From contig CAYXMY010000018.1 in assembly GCA_964466155.1 (NCBI GenBank), forward strand, positions 1-32,933: DNA of 32,933 bases, given 5' to 3'. The notes under the pieces were generated by a model. The model saw nothing but the letters and a program-made list of their open reading frames with translations, did no database searches and was not told the DNA's origin. Below are positions 1 to 8,163 of this stretch, in pieces (the first letter of the stretch is position 1; the number at the start of each line of letters is the position of its first letter). The DNA comes from Caenibius sp964466155 (GTDB lineage: Bacteria > Pseudomonadota > Alphaproteobacteria > Sphingomonadales > Sphingomonadaceae). The position numbers and the translations under genes were made by a program.

Positions 1-32
1 ACCAGACCCAGGATGCGGTGGATCCGGCTTTG

Positions 33-138
33 CCGGTCCACCCGCATCGCCCCCTTGAGGGGGTGCCCGAAGGGCGTGGGGATGGGCTTTCCTTCCGGTC
101 CACCCGCATCGCCCCCTTGAGGGGGCGTCCGAAGGGCG
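33..138. repeat. Duplicated 44-bp palindromic element
   Basis: Two near-identical 44-bp copies lie at 33-76 and 95-138, 62 bp apart start to start, differing at only two positions near the 3' part. Each copy contains a perfect hairpin core of five C, TTGA, five G (50-63 and 112-125). The second copy closes with an extra G-C pair. The element begins 8 bp beyond the fumarase stop codon, so the fumarase transcript would run through copy 2 and then copy 1. It could act as a transcript end or RNA-stabilising hairpin, or belong to a dispersed palindromic repeat family. There is no T-tract typical of an intrinsic terminator. Confidence 0.8.
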
Positions 139-145
139 CAGGGGG

Positions 146-1660
146 TCAAACCATCTCAGCGATCTTGACCTTCCAGGTCTTCGGACCGGTCTCGTGCACC
201 GACGTGCCGTTGGCATCCACGGCCACGGTCACGGGCATGTCCTGCACGTCGAACTCATAGATGGCTTCCATGCCCAGGTCCTCGAAGCCCACGACCTTGG
301 CGTCGCGGATCGCCTTCGACACCAGGTAGGCCGAGCCGCCGACCGCCATCAGATAGGCCGATTTGTGCTTGCGGATGGACTCGATGGCGACGGGGCCGCG
401 CTCGGCCTTGCCGATCATCGAGATCAGGCCGGTCTGCTCCAGCATCATGTCGGTGAACTTGTCCATCCGCGTGGCGGTGGTGGGGCCGGCCGGGCCGACG
501 ACCTCGTCGCGCACCGGATCGACCGGGCCGACGTAGTAGATCACGCGGCCCTTGAACTCGACCGGCAGTTGCTCGCCCTTGGCCAGCATGTCCTGGATGC
601 GCTTGTGCGCGGCATCGCGCCCGGTGAGCATCTTGCCGTTGAGCAGCAGGCGGTCGCCCGCTTTCCAGCCGCGCACGTCTTCCGGCGTCAGCGTATCGAG
701 ATTGACGCGCTTCGCGGCGGAATCCGGTGCCCAATGCACTTCCGGCCATTCGTCCAGCTTGGGCCGTTCGAGGAAGCTCGGCCCCGATCCGTCGAGCGTG
801 AAATGCGCGTGGCGCGTGGCGGCGCAGTTCGGGATCATCGCCACCGGCTTGCCCGCGGCATGGCACGGCCAGTCCTTGATCTTGACGTCGAGAATGGTCG
901 ACAATCCGCCCAGGCCCTGCGCCCCGATGCCCAGCGCGTTGACCTTGTCGAAAATCTCGATCCGCAGCGCTTCGATATCGTTCTGCGGCCCGCGCTGCTT
1001 GAGCTGGGCCATGTCGATCGGCTCCATCAGGCTTTCCTTGGCGAGGCGCACGCAATGTTCCGCCGTGCCACCAATGCCGATGCCGAGCATGCCCGGCGGG
1101 CACCAGCCCGCGCCCATCTGCGGCAGCATGTCCACCACCCAGTCGACGATGTTGTCCGACGGGTTCATCATCTTGAACTTGGACTTGTTCTCGCTCCCGC
1201 CGCCCTTGGCCGCGACATCGATGGAAACCTTGCTGCCCGGCACCATTTCCACCGAGAGCACGCAGGGTGTGTTGTCCTTGGTGTTGCGGCGGGTGAACGC
1301 CGGATCGGCCAGCACCGAAGCGCGCAGCTTATTTTCGGGGTTGTTGTAGGCGCGGCGCACGCCTTCATCGACCACGTCCTGCAGGCTCAGCTTCGAATCG
1401 AGGCGGCAATCCTGGCCCCATTTGACGAAGACGTTGACGATGCCGGTATCCTGGCAAATCGGCCGGTGCCCTTCGGCGCACATGCGGCTGTTGGTCAGGA
1501 TCTGGGCAATCGCATCCTTGGCCGCCGGGCCTTGTTCCGCCTTGTAGGCTTCGCCCAGAGCACGGATGTAATCCATCGGATGGAAATAGGAGATATATTG
1601 CAGCGCGTCGGCAACGCTTTCGATCACGTCGTCTTCGCGGATCATCACCATATCGGCCAT
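146..1660 (-). CDS. Class I fumarate hydratase (iron-sulfur fumarase)
   Basis: This is a single-chain, oxygen-sensitive [4Fe-4S] fumarase that interconverts fumarate and malate in the TCA cycle, in the cytoplasm. The 504-aa chain has the N-terminal catalytic domain with RPICQDTG (Cys69), GAGWCPPGMLGIGIGG (Cys187) and MIPNCAATRH (Cys279). These three cysteines match the cluster ligands of the FumA/FumB family. The C-terminal swivel domain follows (GRDAAHKRI and the GPTTATRMD segment). The start at 1660 (MADMVMIRED) is chosen because AAGGAG lies about 10 nt upstream; a longer frame to 1708 has no such site. Length is slightly below E. coli FumA (548 aa). It is monocistronic, divergent from the pcm-like/tolC block, and ends against the duplicated palindrome. 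Confidence 0.95.
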   Translation of the reverse strand: MADMVMIREDDVIESVADALQYISYFHPMDYIRALGEAYKAEQGPAAKDAIAQILTNSRMCAEGHRPICQDTGIVNVFVKWGQDCRLDSKLSLQDVVDEGVRRAYNNPENKLRASVLADPAFTRRNTKDNTPCVLSVEMVPGSKVSIDVAAKGGGSENKSKFKMMNPSDNIVDWVVDMLPQMGAGWCPPGMLGIGIGGTAEHCVRLAKESLMEPIDMAQLKQRGPQNDIEALRIEIFDKVNALGIGAQGLGGLSTILDVKIKDWPCHAAGKPVAMIPNCAATRHAHFTLDGSGPSFLERPKLDEWPEVHWAPDSAAKRVNLDTLTPEDVRGWKAGDRLLLNGKMLTGRDAAHKRIQDMLAKGEQLPVEFKGRVIYYVGPVDPVRDEVVGPAGPTTATRMDKFTDMMLEQTGLISMIGKAERGPVAIESIRKHKSAYLMAVGGSAYLVSKAIRDAKVVGFEDLGMEAIYEFDVQDMPVTVAVDANGTSVHETGPKTWKVKIAEMV

Positions 1661-1907
1661 AGGCTCATCGGCTCCTTGCTGGAACGGCCTGCGCTGACAC
1701 GAACGCATCCGCTCGATCGAATTTTACTGGCACGCCCCATGCGCCCGGTTCATACAACCTGTTGCATAGCAGCAGAGTCGTTGCCCCCATAGGCGCGGCC
1801 ATGGGGGGCGTCAAAGCCCTTGGCGAGCGCGGACCTCTCCCCTAAAGCGGCTACAAAATCAGGCACGGTTCGCGCATGTCCCGCGGGCTGGTGAAAAGGG
1901 TTCTGGA
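1661..1907. promoter_or_regulatory. Divergent intergenic region between fumarase and the pcm-like/tolC operon
   Basis: The 247-bp gap must hold promoters for both directions. An imperfect inverted repeat, GCCCCCAT (1783-1790) against ATGGGGGGC (1801-1809), spans a 10-nt G/C loop and could be an operator or RNA hairpin. I see no convincing -35/-10 pair. Confidence 0.35.
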
Positions 1908-2510
1908 ATGACAATGGTAAATGATCGCCCGGCCGACAGCTTTACCGCCGCGCGACGTGCAATGATCGACAGCCAGCTTCGTGTCAGCGGCGTGAACGAA
2001 GAATCCGTTCTCACCGCCATCAACAGCGTCGCCCGCGAAGCCCACGTGCCTGCGGCAGCGCAAGCGCTCGCCTATATCGACCGTTCGGTGCCGTTGGGGG
2101 ACGGGCGTTTTCTCGCGCCGCCGCTGTTCTATGGCCGGATGCTGACCGAAGCCGTACCGCATGCACAGGACAAAGTGCTGATCGTCGATGGCGGCAGCGG
2201 CTACCTGCCCGCACTGCTCGCCCGCTTCACAACTGCTTCGGTCGATGTGATCGACCCTGCCGCCGCCACCGCAGCGGGAACGGGGGCTTACACGCTCCTG
2301 CTGATCGATGGCGCGATCGAGGAATTGCCCGCCGGTCTTTCCGCCCGTCTGGCGGACAATGCTCGCATCGTGACCGGAATCGTCGAACGCGGCGTCACCC
2401 GTCTGGCCGCAGGCCGCAAGGCGGCGGGCGAAGTCGTGCTGCTGACGCTGGCCGAAATGGGCATCCCGGAGCTGCCGGAATTCGCCAAGCCCAAACGCTG
2501 GAGCTTCTGA
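1908..2510 (+). CDS. Degenerate protein-L-isoaspartate O-methyltransferase-like protein
   Basis: This 200-aa protein resembles Pcm. The N-terminus (residues 15-82: ARRAMIDSQLRVSGV, AREAHVP, AYIDRSVPLG) follows the family pattern, and residues 90-104 (VLIVDGGSGYLPALL) resemble SAM-binding motif I. However, the stretch between motif I and the LLIDGAIEELP segment is much shorter than in typical Pcm. The usual ISQP-type active-site loop reads LAPP instead. Binding of SAM or repair of isoaspartyl residues is therefore doubtful; a structural or regulatory role is possible. The stop is 3 nt from the tolC ATG, so the two genes form one operon, a context common in sphingomonads. The call of family is firm, the activity is not. 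Confidence 0.75.
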   Translation: MTMVNDRPADSFTAARRAMIDSQLRVSGVNEESVLTAINSVAREAHVPAAAQALAYIDRSVPLGDGRFLAPPLFYGRMLTEAVPHAQDKVLIVDGGSGYLPALLARFTTASVDVIDPAAATAAGTGAYTLLLIDGAIEELPAGLSARLADNARIVTGIVERGVTRLAAGRKAAGEVVLLTLAEMGIPELPEFAKPKRWSF

Positions 2511-2513
2511 ACC

Positions 2514-3980
2514 ATGCTGCTGGGGGGGAAGCGAATTGCCCTGTGCGCGGCCATGCTGGCGCTGGCCGGAACGCCTGCGCATGCCGATACGCTGCGCGAT
2601 GCCCTCGCCAGCGCCTACAACAACAATCCCACCTTGCAGGCCGCCCGCGCCAACCAGCGCGGCGTGGATGAAAATGTCGTGATCCAGCGCGCCGCAGGGC
2701 TCCCCCAGGCTGCCGGGAACGCGTCCTATTCCGAAGTCATCGCGGACAATTACCACGATCCCGCCAACCTCTATCCCGACCGGCAAGTGAATGCCGGGCT
2801 ATCGCTGTCCGTCCCGGTCTATTCGGGCGGGGCAGTCCGCAATTCGGTGCAAGCGGCGAAAATCCGGGTCAAAGCGGGCCAGGCCGATTTGCGCGCCACG
2901 GAATCGGCCATCTTCAGCCAAGTGACCGCCTCCTATATGGACGTGATCCTGAACGAGGCGATTGTCGGCCTCAACATGAAGCTGGTCGATGTGCTGCAAG
3001 TCAATCTGCAGGCGACGAGCGACCGGTTCGAAATCGGCGAACTCACCCGCACCGACGTCGCCCAATCCAGCGCCCGGCTGGAAATCGCACGCGGCGATCT
3101 GCGCTCGGCCCGCGCCAATCTGGTCGAAGCGCGCGAACGCTATATCAAGCTCGTCGGGCGTGAGCCGGGCCGGTTGACCCCGCCGCCGCCGCTGCCCGCC
3201 ATGCCCGTGAGCGCGGAAGAAGCAGCCGCCCTTGCCCTGCAGTTCAACCCCGACCTGATCGCCGCACAGGAACGCGCGGATGCCACGCGCTACGATATCA
3301 AGGTCGCCGGATCGAGCCGCTTGCCCACGGTCGAAGTCTTCACTTCGGGCAGTTTCGCCGATGCGCTGGGTTCCGGCGCGCTGCTAACCGATGCCGTCAC
3401 CGGTGCCGGCCGAGACCGCACGACTTCGGCCACCGCCGGCGTGCGGGCAACGATCCCGCTGTATCAGGGTGGCCGCCCCGCCGCACAGGAACGGCAGGCG
3501 CAGGCAGGTGCATCCGCCGCGCTGGAACAGCAGGTGGCGGTGGAACGCGATGTAATCGCCCAAGTCCGCGCGGCCTATTCAAGCTGGCAGGCCGCCAATT
3601 CGATCATCGCCTCGACCCAGAGCGCGATTGCCGCCAACGAGCTCAGCCTCGAAGGCGTGCAGGCGGAAAACACCGTCGGCAACCGCACCATTCTCGATAT
3701 CCTCAATGCCGAACAGGAACTGCGCAATTCCCGCGTCCAACTGGTGACGGCGCAGCGCAATGCCTATGTCGCCGGATTCACGTTGCTGGCCGCCATTGGC
3801 AAGGCCGAAGCCCGCGATCTGGATCTCGATACCGGCGGCCCGCTCTACGATCCGCAGGACAATTACCGCCGGGTCAAAGGCAAGTATTTCGACTGGGGCA
3901 GCGATCCCGATCCCGTCACCCAATCGACCCGCACCGTTGACACGCCCGCCCAAGACGGCGAAATTCCGGCTATCAAGTAA
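2514..3980 (+). CDS. tolC: TolC family outer membrane channel
   Basis: This is an outer-membrane/periplasmic channel that serves type I secretion and RND/MFS efflux as a trimer. The 488-aa chain has a signal peptide (residues 1-24, cleavage after PAHA), then two outer-membrane efflux repeats of alternating long helices and strands (for example TLRDALASAYNNNPTLQAARANQ near the mature N-terminus and the second copy around residues 240-440). The C-terminal tail is polar, as in alphaproteobacterial TolC. The ATG is directly after the pcm-like stop, suggesting translational coupling. The inner-membrane partners are not in this window, so the exported substrate cannot be inferred. Confidence 0.93.
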   Translation: MLLGGKRIALCAAMLALAGTPAHADTLRDALASAYNNNPTLQAARANQRGVDENVVIQRAAGLPQAAGNASYSEVIADNYHDPANLYPDRQVNAGLSLSVPVYSGGAVRNSVQAAKIRVKAGQADLRATESAIFSQVTASYMDVILNEAIVGLNMKLVDVLQVNLQATSDRFEIGELTRTDVAQSSARLEIARGDLRSARANLVEARERYIKLVGREPGRLTPPPPLPAMPVSAEEAAALALQFNPDLIAAQERADATRYDIKVAGSSRLPTVEVFTSGSFADALGSGALLTDAVTGAGRDRTTSATAGVRATIPLYQGGRPAAQERQAQAGASAALEQQVAVERDVIAQVRAAYSSWQAANSIIASTQSAIAANELSLEGVQAENTVGNRTILDILNAEQELRNSRVQLVTAQRNAYVAGFTLLAAIGKAEARDLDLDTGGPLYDPQDNYRRVKGKYFDWGSDPDPVTQSTRTVDTPAQDGEIPAIK

Positions 3981-3995
3981 ATCGGGGCTGGAAGC

Positions 3996-4451
3996 ATGCG
4001 GCAGGAAAACGAACCTTCGGTCGAGGAAATTCTTGAATCGATCAAGAAAGTGATTGCCCGCGACAGCCAGGAAATCGTCGCTCAAGCGCGGGTAAGGCGC
4101 GAAAATCCGGGCGCTGCGCGGTCCGAAGCGGCATCGGCCGATGGGATGGATGAAGTGCTCGATCTCGGCAGCGAAGCGATGCTGCTGCCCGAGGGCGAAT
4201 CGGTGGAAAGCGAATCGCTCGTGAATGCCGACGCGCGTTCTTCGATGCGCGAATCGCTGGCCGCGCTGGCCATGCTGTCCGAACCGGGCGTCCCGCCGCA
4301 AATCGTCCGCTCGGGCGAAACCTCGCTCGAAGGGCTGGTGCGCGAAATGCTGCGTCCGATGCTGGCGCAATGGCTCGATACCAATCTGCCGCTGATGGTC
4401 GAAAAGCTGGTCGCGGCCGAAATCGCCCGGATCGCCGGCAAGCGGGGCTGA
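3996..4451 (+). CDS. popZ: PopZ-like polar organizing protein (DUF2497)
   Basis: The 151-aa protein has the two hallmark ends of the PopZ/DUF2497 family. The N-terminal helix is EPSVEEILESIKKVIARD (residues 6-23) and the C-terminal region is SLEGLVREMLRPMLAQWLDTNLPLMVEKLVAAEIARI (about residues 109-146). They are joined by an acidic, low-complexity linker. In Caulobacter, PopZ self-assembles at the cell pole and tethers the ParB/parS complex next to the origin. Here the gene lies about 10 kb from the proposed origin, on the side opposite parAB. It follows tolC by 15 nt and is probably cotranscribed with it. The name is by homology of the two end motifs; the linker is not conserved. In other alphaproteobacteria the gene often precedes valS, which is absent here. 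Confidence 0.85.
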   Translation: MRQENEPSVEEILESIKKVIARDSQEIVAQARVRRENPGAARSEAASADGMDEVLDLGSEAMLLPEGESVESESLVNADARSSMRESLAALAMLSEPGVPPQIVRSGETSLEGLVREMLRPMLAQWLDTNLPLMVEKLVAAEIARIAGKRG

Positions 4452-4469
4452 TTTTCCGCTTACCGCGCC

Positions 4470-4901
4470 GTGTCCAAACCCGACCCCGCTCTGCTCGATC
4501 CGGCACGGTATCCTTTTTCCTGCCAGATTCCTTCCCGTTATGGCGATCTCGATCCCAACGGGCACATCAACAATGTGGCGATGACCGGGATTCTCGAAGA
4601 CGCGCGCCTGCGCATTCTGCTGGCCTGCGCGCCCGAACACTCGCTGGGCGATTGGCGGATCATGACCGTCAGCCTCTCCGTGACGTATCTGGGCCAGGGA
4701 TATTACCCGCAGCCTGTCGAAGTGATGGGCGGGTTCACCGCCCTTGGCCGTTCAAGCTTCACCATGGTGCAGTACGCCCGGCAAGGCGAACGCGCGGTCG
4801 CCCATGCGCAAACCGTGTTGGTGTGGGTGGCCGATGGGCACGCGGCCCCATTGCCGGAGGCTTTTCGCAGCGCGCTTCACACCTATATGATACGGGCATG
4901 A
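4470..4901 (+). CDS. Acyl-CoA thioesterase, 4HBT/hotdog fold
   Basis: This 143-aa protein is a single hotdog-domain thioesterase. The segment SRYGDLDPNGHINNVAMTGILEDAR (about residues 22-46) matches the 4-hydroxybenzoyl-CoA thioesterase signature around the catalytic Asp and the following helix. It probably hydrolyses an acyl-CoA in the cytoplasm; the substrate cannot be read from sequence. The start is GTG at 4470, since no in-frame ATG lies before the conserved N-terminus. Its stop overlaps the next gene as ATGA (4898-4901), so the two are translationally coupled. Confidence 0.85.
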   Translation: MSKPDPALLDPARYPFSCQIPSRYGDLDPNGHINNVAMTGILEDARLRILLACAPEHSLGDWRIMTVSLSVTYLGQGYYPQPVEVMGGFTALGRSSFTMVQYARQGERAVAHAQTVLVWVADGHAAPLPEAFRSALHTYMIRA

Positions 4902-5278
4902 CCGCTTCACCGCACCAACTCGCCAAAGCCCGCAAGGCCCTTGCCACTCATGGTGGGGACAATATCCGGCGCCATATCTTCCTTTGCGCGGAGCCTGAAA
5001 AGGGCGAATGCTGCAACCGCGCCGTGGGTGCGCCGGCATGGAAGTACCTGAAGAAGCGCCTGAAGGAACTGCGGCTCGACCGGGATGGCGGAGTCGCCCG
5101 GACAAAGGCCGATTGCCTGCGCATCTGCTCCGCCGGGCCGATTGCCGTCGTCTGGCCCGATGGCGTGTGGTATCACAGTTGCACCGAGGAAGTGCTGGAA
5201 CGGATTATCCAGGAGCACCTGATCGGCGGCATCCCGGTGGAAGAATTCCGCCTCTATCCGGCAGACCGCGAAGACTGA
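4898..5278 (+). CDS. Thioredoxin-like [2Fe-2S] ferredoxin
   Basis: The 126-aa protein carries the (2Fe-2S) ferredoxin-like cysteine pattern: FLCAEPEKGECC (about residues 27-38) and ADCLRICSAGP (about residues 69-79), with the later segment VWPDGVWYHSCTEE. The pattern resembles NuoE-like and Shethna-type thioredoxin-fold ferredoxins. It would act as a small cytoplasmic electron carrier; the partner is unknown. The ATG is chosen because it overlaps the thioesterase stop (ATGA); a longer upstream open frame only shadows that gene. It ends 37 bp before the convergent two-TM gene. Confidence 0.88.
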   Translation: MTASPHQLAKARKALATHGGDNIRRHIFLCAEPEKGECCNRAVGAPAWKYLKKRLKELRLDRDGGVARTKADCLRICSAGPIAVVWPDGVWYHSCTEEVLERIIQEHLIGGIPVEEFRLYPADRED

Positions 5279-5315
5279 ATGGGGCCGTACCGGTGCGGCG
5301 CCAATGTGCCCCCGG

Positions 5316-5621
5316 TTAACGCCCCGCTCCCCCATCGTCGTCATCGTTCGACGGATCGATGATGGTTTCGTCATGCCCGGTCCCGCTGGAGAGGAACACC
5401 AGCCCCATCAGCGCCGACATCAGCAGCATCGTGAACCCGATTCCGATGGCCGCGGCGATATAGAAATGGATCGAGACGAACCCATTGTGCTTGTAAAGCA
5501 GCGCCATGGCGATGGCGACCACCCCCAGCGTTACCCCCATCATGAAGCGCATCACCCGCCGATATCGTGCCCAGGCGTGGGCCGCGAGCTCCGGATCGTC
5601 GAGAGGGGAGCGCGGAATCAT
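5316..5621 (-). CDS. Small two-TM membrane protein, function unknown
   Basis: I do not recognise a characterised family. From the chosen ATG (MIPRSPLDDP) the product is 101 aa, with two hydrophobic helices at about residues 24-43 and 52-77, a short Lys/His-containing turn between them, and an acidic tail rich in Asp and Gly (ETIIDPSNDDDDGG). Both ends are predicted on the same side of the inner membrane. A purine-rich GAAAGG lies 13 nt upstream, a weak ribosome site, and the open frame continues upstream to 5720, so the start is uncertain. It is the only leftward gene between two rightward blocks. Small proteins of this type are common in sphingomonads. Confidence 0.65.
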   Translation of the reverse strand: MIPRSPLDDPELAAHAWARYRRVMRFMMGVTLGVVAIAMALLYKHNGFVSIHFYIAAAIGIGFTMLLMSALMGLVFLSSGTGHDETIIDPSNDDDDGGAGR

Positions 5622-5793
5622 GACGATCGGTATGCCTTTCGCTGCGGTGCATTGCGGACAGGCACTATGCCATGAATGGAGACCGCACGCATCCTTCCCA
5701 TCTCGTGCGATCTTTTGCATGCCCTTTCTGGCAAAGCCGATCGCTTCGTGGCATTATTGCCGCACAACGAAGTCATAAGTGGAGAGTATAGCG

Positions 5794-6222
5794 GTGAGTA
5801 TTGCCCGAATTCTCGAACAGCGTGACGGCGCAATCTATACTTGTAATCAGACGCAAGGCGTCGCCGAAGCGGCGCAATTGCTTGCCGAACGCCGGATCGG
5901 CGCACTGCCTGTCATGGATGGCGATATGGTGGTCGGCATTTTTTCCGAACGCGATCTGCTCTATTGCATCGCGCGGGAAGGGGCGGCAGCCCTGAACCGC
6001 ACGGTGGGCGAAGTGATGACCTCACCGCCCATCACGGTAACCCGCGATACCGATGCAATCGAGGCGATGGAACTGATGACCCGCCGCCGCGTCCGCCATT
6101 TGCCCGTGGTGGAAGGGAACCGGATGATCGGCCTGATTTCGATTGGCGATCTGGTGAAAGTGCGCGTGGAACTGGCCGAATCCGAAGCGCTGGCCATGCG
6201 CGAATATATCCAGACGGCCTGA
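5794..6222 (+). CDS. CBS-domain protein
   Basis: The 142-aa protein consists of two tandem CBS motifs (about residues 12-60 and 76-125), with typical GALPVMDGDMVVGIFSERDLL and HLPVVEGNRMIGLISIGDLVK segments, and no other domain. Such stand-alone CBS pairs bind adenosyl nucleotides and regulate a partner, often in response to energy state; the partner is not evident here. Two in-frame GTG starts exist. The one at 5794 is preferred because GGAGAG sits 7 nt upstream, while the one at 5779 has no ribosome site. The start is 172 bp from the divergent two-TM gene. Confidence 0.88.
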   Translation: MSIARILEQRDGAIYTCNQTQGVAEAAQLLAERRIGALPVMDGDMVVGIFSERDLLYCIAREGAAALNRTVGEVMTSPPITVTRDTDAIEAMELMTRRRVRHLPVVEGNRMIGLISIGDLVKVRVELAESEALAMREYIQTA

Positions 6223-6285
6223 TCCGTCCGCAATCCCTGCCGCATGCGGCTTGCCGCAGGGCAGGGTGCGCCTTACATTGGGGAC

Positions 6286-6627
6286 ATGGCCACACAGACC
6301 CTATCCCATGTCACCCTGACCCCGGCTGCCGCGGCACGCGTGGCCGCTATCGCGCAAAAGCAGGCCAAGCCCGCCATGCTGCGCCTCTCGGTCGAAGGAG
6401 GGGGCTGCTCGGGCTTTCAATACAAGTTCGGTTTGGCCGACACGATCGATGCCGACGATTCGATTGCCGAAACCGATGGGGTGAAGCTGCTGGTCGATCC
6501 GGTCAGCCTCGATCTGGTGGCCGGCTGCACGGTCGATTTCGTCGAATCGCTGGGCGGGGCGGCGTTCCGTGTGGAAAATCCCAATGCCACGGCCGGTTGC
6601 GGCTGCGGTTCCAGCTTCGGCATCTGA
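6286..6627 (+). CDS. erpA: Iron-sulfur cluster insertion protein ErpA (A-type carrier)
   Basis: This is an A-type carrier that delivers [4Fe-4S] or [2Fe-2S] clusters to apoproteins. The 113-aa chain has the three invariant cysteines: Cys41 in EGGGCSGFQYKFG and Cys105/Cys107 in AGCGCGSSF at the C-terminus. The start MATQTLSHVT is chosen because it aligns with the family N-terminus; an ATG 42 nt upstream would add an atypical extension. ErpA and IscA are close paralogues, and the symbol rests on the single-gene context without isc/suf neighbours. It is followed after 6 nt by exonuclease III and probably cotranscribed. Confidence 0.88.
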   Translation: MATQTLSHVTLTPAAAARVAAIAQKQAKPAMLRLSVEGGGCSGFQYKFGLADTIDADDSIAETDGVKLLVDPVSLDLVAGCTVDFVESLGGAAFRVENPNATAGCGCGSSFGI

Positions 6628-6633
6628 TTTCCC

Positions 6634-7407
6634 GTGCGCATCGCGACGTTCAACATCAACGGCATCCGGGCACGCCTGCCGCGCGTTTCCGAATGGCTGG
6701 AAGAAACCCGCCCTACGGTGGCCTGCTTTCAGGAAATCAAATGCCAGGATGAAAACTTCCCGGCCGATGCCTTCGAAGCGCTAGGATACCAATCCATCTG
6801 GCACGGACAGAAGAGCTTCAACGGCGTTGCCATCCTTGCGCATGAAAGCGCACCGGTGGAAATTCTGCGCGGCCTGCCCGGCGATCCAGAGGACGAGCAA
6901 TCCCGCTATCTGGAGGCAGATGTGAACGGCGTACGCATCGCCTGCCTCTATCTGCCAAACGGCAATCCCCAGCCGGGGCCGAAATTCGATTACAAGCTGC
7001 GCTGGATGGAACGGCTGCGCCAACGCATGGCCGCGATCTGGGCGGAAGAAGTGCCTGCGGTGGTGCTGGGCGATTTCAATGTCATTCCCCGCGATTGCGA
7101 CATCTGGTCACCCAAGGCGATGGCCGACGATGCGCTGATGCAGCCGGAATCGCGCGACGCCTATCTGCGCCTGCTCAACGATGGCTGGACCGATGCCATC
7201 GCCCGGCACAATCCGCGTGGCGGGGTGTGGACCTATTGGGATTATCAGGCGGGCGCCTGGCAGCGCGATCACGGTTTCCGGATCGATCATGCGCTGCTGT
7301 CACCCGAAGCGGCCGACCGGCTGATTTCCGCCGGTGTGGACCGAACCTATCGCGGGCGGGAAAAGGCCAGCGACCACGCGCCGGTGTGGGTCGAACTGCG
7401 GACCTGA
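6634..7407 (+). CDS. xth: Exodeoxyribonuclease III
   Basis: This is a class II AP endonuclease and 3'-5' exonuclease of base-excision repair. The 257-aa protein shows all signature segments of the ExoIII/APE family: FNINGIRA near the N-terminus, CFQEIKCQD (catalytic Glu), LGDFNVIP (Asp/Asn), RIDHALLS and the terminal SDHAPVWVEL (catalytic Asp-His pair). The start is GTG at 6634, 6 nt after the erpA stop. The length is normal. It is followed by a strong GC hairpin and a convergent gene. Confidence 0.95.
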   Translation: MRIATFNINGIRARLPRVSEWLEETRPTVACFQEIKCQDENFPADAFEALGYQSIWHGQKSFNGVAILAHESAPVEILRGLPGDPEDEQSRYLEADVNGVRIACLYLPNGNPQPGPKFDYKLRWMERLRQRMAAIWAEEVPAVVLGDFNVIPRDCDIWSPKAMADDALMQPESRDAYLRLLNDGWTDAIARHNPRGGVWTYWDYQAGAWQRDHGFRIDHALLSPEAADRLISAGVDRTYRGREKASDHAPVWVELRT

Positions 7408-7426
7408 TTTCCCGGCCCGGCAGAGC

Positions 7427-7450
7427 GCCCGTCCCACAGGGGGGACGGGC
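7427..7450. terminator. GC-rich hairpin between convergent xth and sleB-like genes
   Basis: A perfect 9-bp stem (GCCCGTCCC at 7427-7435 with GGGACGGGC at 7442-7450) and a 6-nt loop lie in the 57-bp gap between the two convergent stops. There is no strong T-tract on either strand, so intrinsic termination may be partial or Rho-assisted. Confidence 0.6.
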
Positions 7451-7464
7451 CTGTCTCAATCACC

Positions 7465-8142
7465 TTAGCGATAGAAGATGTGGTTGCTGACCTGCGCCAC
7501 CCGTTGCAGCCGCCAGCCGGGCGACACGTAACGCGCATGGAAGAACAGCGCGCCCTTGGCCGGGCTCTGCCAGGTGCCGTCATGGGCGATCTTCGCAATT
7601 GCCTTGGCCGTGCGCCAGGCCGCCGAGGCGGTGCGAATGGCGGGCAACTGCCCCCCGCGCACGAACGAGAATTGCGAAGGCTGGAACACCACACCGCAAT
7701 AGCTGGCCGGGAAACGCCCGGATTTGGAGCGGTTGATGATTACGTTGCCGACTGCGAGCTGCCCTTCGAGCGGCTCACCCTTGGATTCGAAATAGATCGC
7801 CGCGGCAAGGCAACGCATGTTCTGCGAGAGCGAATCCGAGACTTCCGTTTCCGCCACGAGTTCATTCAGCGAATCGGCGGAACCGATGTCCGCGTCGGCC
7901 GTTTCCTCTGCTCCAGATGCCGGAGGCTGGGTCGGCTGAACCACTTCCTTCGCCGTGAAGACCACGTTCGCAGGGGCCGTTTCGGCCTGCGCGACGACAG
8001 GTTGGGCGTCGGGAAGGATTTGCTGGAAAATGCCCGGGCTGCGGTCCTGGGCGGCGGCGCCTGAACTTTCGGCACCGAAAAGAGCTGTAAGCAGCAAAGC
8101 GGCAACGGCCATTGTACCGGCCAGCCGGGTCTGACGACTCAT
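7465..8142 (-). CDS. SleB-type cell wall hydrolase (secreted)
   Basis: The 225-aa protein has an N-terminal signal peptide (hydrophobic residues about 9-24, Ala-rich cleavage region about 29-32). A low-complexity Pro/Ala/Glu linker follows to about residue 105, then a C-terminal Hydrolase_2 (SleB) domain. The motif CLAAAIYFESKGEPLEGQLAVGNVIINR contains the presumed catalytic Glu (Glu119). The segment ALFFHARYVSPGW is also typical. The family cleaves peptidoglycan as a lytic transglycosylase in Bacillus spore cortex; in Gram-negatives it is a periplasmic wall-remodelling enzyme of poorly known role. It is monocistronic, with a 194-bp upstream region that holds two inverted repeats. Confidence 0.9.
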   Translation of the reverse strand: MSRQTRLAGTMAVAALLLTALFGAESSGAAAQDRSPGIFQQILPDAQPVVAQAETAPANVVFTAKEVVQPTQPPASGAEETADADIGSADSLNELVAETEVSDSLSQNMRCLAAAIYFESKGEPLEGQLAVGNVIINRSKSGRFPASYCGVVFQPSQFSFVRGGQLPAIRTASAAWRTAKAIAKIAHDGTWQSPAKGALFFHARYVSPGWRLQRVAQVSNHIFYR

Positions 8143-8163
8143 TCATTCTATCGCTATGGGCGG

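Noticed and set aside
194..1792. Long rightward open frame (532 codons) opposite the fumarase gene
   Set aside because: It is antisense to an unambiguous class I fumarase, has a His/Arg/Asp-rich composition expected from reading GC-rich coding DNA backwards, and shows no domain.
3579..4640. Leftward open frame (353 codons) opposite tolC, popZ and the thioesterase gene
   Set aside because: It spans three well-supported rightward genes and has no domain; the composition is that of an antisense frame.
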